A DNA stretch of 16,806 bases from Bacteroidota bacterium (lineage in GTDB: Bacteria; Bacteroidota; Bacteroidia; Bacteroidales; GCA-2748055), in contig JAAEOI010000602.1 of assembly GCA_024244665.1 (NCBI GenBank), forward strand, positions 1 to 16,806, given 5' to 3'. Made by a program: the position numbers and the translations under genes. Shown here one piece after another: positions 16,299 through 16,806 of this stretch. Numbering within the stretch: position 1 is the stretch's first letter; every line of letters begins with the position of its first letter. The notes under the pieces were generated by a model that saw nothing but the letters and a program-made list of their open reading frames with translations, was not told where the DNA came from and ran no database searches.

Positions 16299-16806
16299 TT
16301 ACTTCACGTAATCGGGATTGATTCGTGGATAAACGGCCCCGGTTTCCTCCAGGTGCTTCTCGATCAACTGGTCCAGTTCCCTGACCTTTTCAGGATAGGT
16401 GGAGGCCAGGTTGATGATCTCTCCGATGTCGGTATGCAAATTAAAAAGCTCAAAGCGGTGTGTCTGATCCTGGTTGTCATGATAGTGCCTTATAAGCTTC
16501 CAGTCGCCCTTTCTTACATATGTTGAAGGAACATTCCCCGTGGCTTTAATGTAATGGGGAAAATGACAGTAGATCTCATCGTGTTCCATCTCCAACCCTA
16601 ATAGTGCCGGCTTGATACTGCTACCATCCAGCCTGATCCCTCTCCTGGTTTTGATGCCGCAGAGTTCCGTCAGTGTGGGATAAAAATCCACACTTGAGAA
16701 CAATACCTCATGGTTCACGCTTCCCTGCTCAATAAAACCCGGCCAGGAAATAACCAGGGGTACACGGGTCCCTCCTTCGTATATGGAAGCCTTGCCGTCG
16801 CGTAAG
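16299..16806 (-). CDS. Sulfatase, C-terminal part (N-terminus beyond the right edge)
   Basis: The frame is open from the right edge to TAA at 16301-16299 (about 168 codons). It hydrolyses sulfate esters, here probably on a polysaccharide, in the periplasm or outside the cell. The visible part starts within the conserved C-terminal half of a type I (formylglycine) sulfatase: GKASIYEGGTRVPLVISWPG, then SSVDFYPTLTELCGI and RLDGSSIKPALLG, and the C-terminal subdomain with KGDWKLIRHYH and ELFNLHTDIGEIINLA. These are standard landmarks of the S1 family. The active-site C/S-x-P-x-R motif and signal peptide lie outside the window, so activity and subfamily cannot be judged. A Met-like start inside the fragment is only an internal GTG, not the true start. 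It is the first visible gene of the minus-strand group. Confidence 0.93.
   Translation of the reverse strand, partial: LRDGKASIYEGGTRVPLVISWPGFIEQGSVNHEVLFSSVDFYPTLTELCGIKTRRGIRLDGSSIKPALLGLEMEHDEIYCHFPHYIKATGNVPSTYVRKGDWKLIRHYHDNQDQTHRFELFNLHTDIGEIINLASTYPEKVRELDQLIEKHLEETGAVYPRINPDYVK

Noticed and set aside
1..16806. CRISPR array, tRNA, rRNA, insertion sequence or phage elements
   Set aside because: No regularly spaced repeats, no tRNA-like cloverleaf noticed, no transposase or integrase frame; the coding content is continuous glycan-utilisation genes.

Overview
The window looks like part of a carbohydrate-utilisation locus from a Bacteroidota member. Four things support this: a TonB-dependent receptor with an N-terminal carboxypeptidase-regulatory-like domain, a protein with a type IX secretion (Por) sorting domain, a hybrid two-component system (HTCS) regulator in one polypeptide, and starts without Shine-Dalgarno sites but with TAnnTTTG-type -7 boxes. 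Sulfatase, polysaccharide-enzyme-like proteins and HTCS together are typical of free-living, often marine, Bacteroidota. The lineage within the phylum is not determined.

Layout, left to right. (1) 1-2405, minus strand: the N-terminal 801 codons of a large secreted protein, a DUF5722-like putative glycoside hydrolase fused to the start of a second enzyme-like module that runs off the left edge. (2) 2406-2706: a 301-bp divergent intergenic region. (3) 2707-7644, plus strand: a two-gene unit, a SusD-less TonB-dependent receptor followed by a beta-helix-like secreted protein with a C-terminal sorting domain, closed by a strong intrinsic terminator at 7678-7714. (4) 16806-7743, minus strand, in transcription order: the C-terminal part of a sulfatase (cut by the right edge), a 964-aa secreted putative glycoside hydrolase, a 413-aa secreted beta-sandwich-like protein, and a 1367-aa HTCS sensor/regulator. 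The last two genes appear to start at TTG.

A working model (inference): the sulfatase, the 964-aa protein, the 413-aa protein and the DUF5722 fusion break down or bind an extracellular or periplasmic, probably sulfated, glycan. The sorting-domain protein sits at the cell surface and the receptor imports the products. The HTCS senses a glycan fragment in the periplasm and activates the locus through its AraC-type domain. No SusD homologue is present in the window. The substrate cannot be read from the sequence. Three of the four enzyme-like proteins have no function I can name, so the novelty here lies mainly in those proteins and their arrangement.
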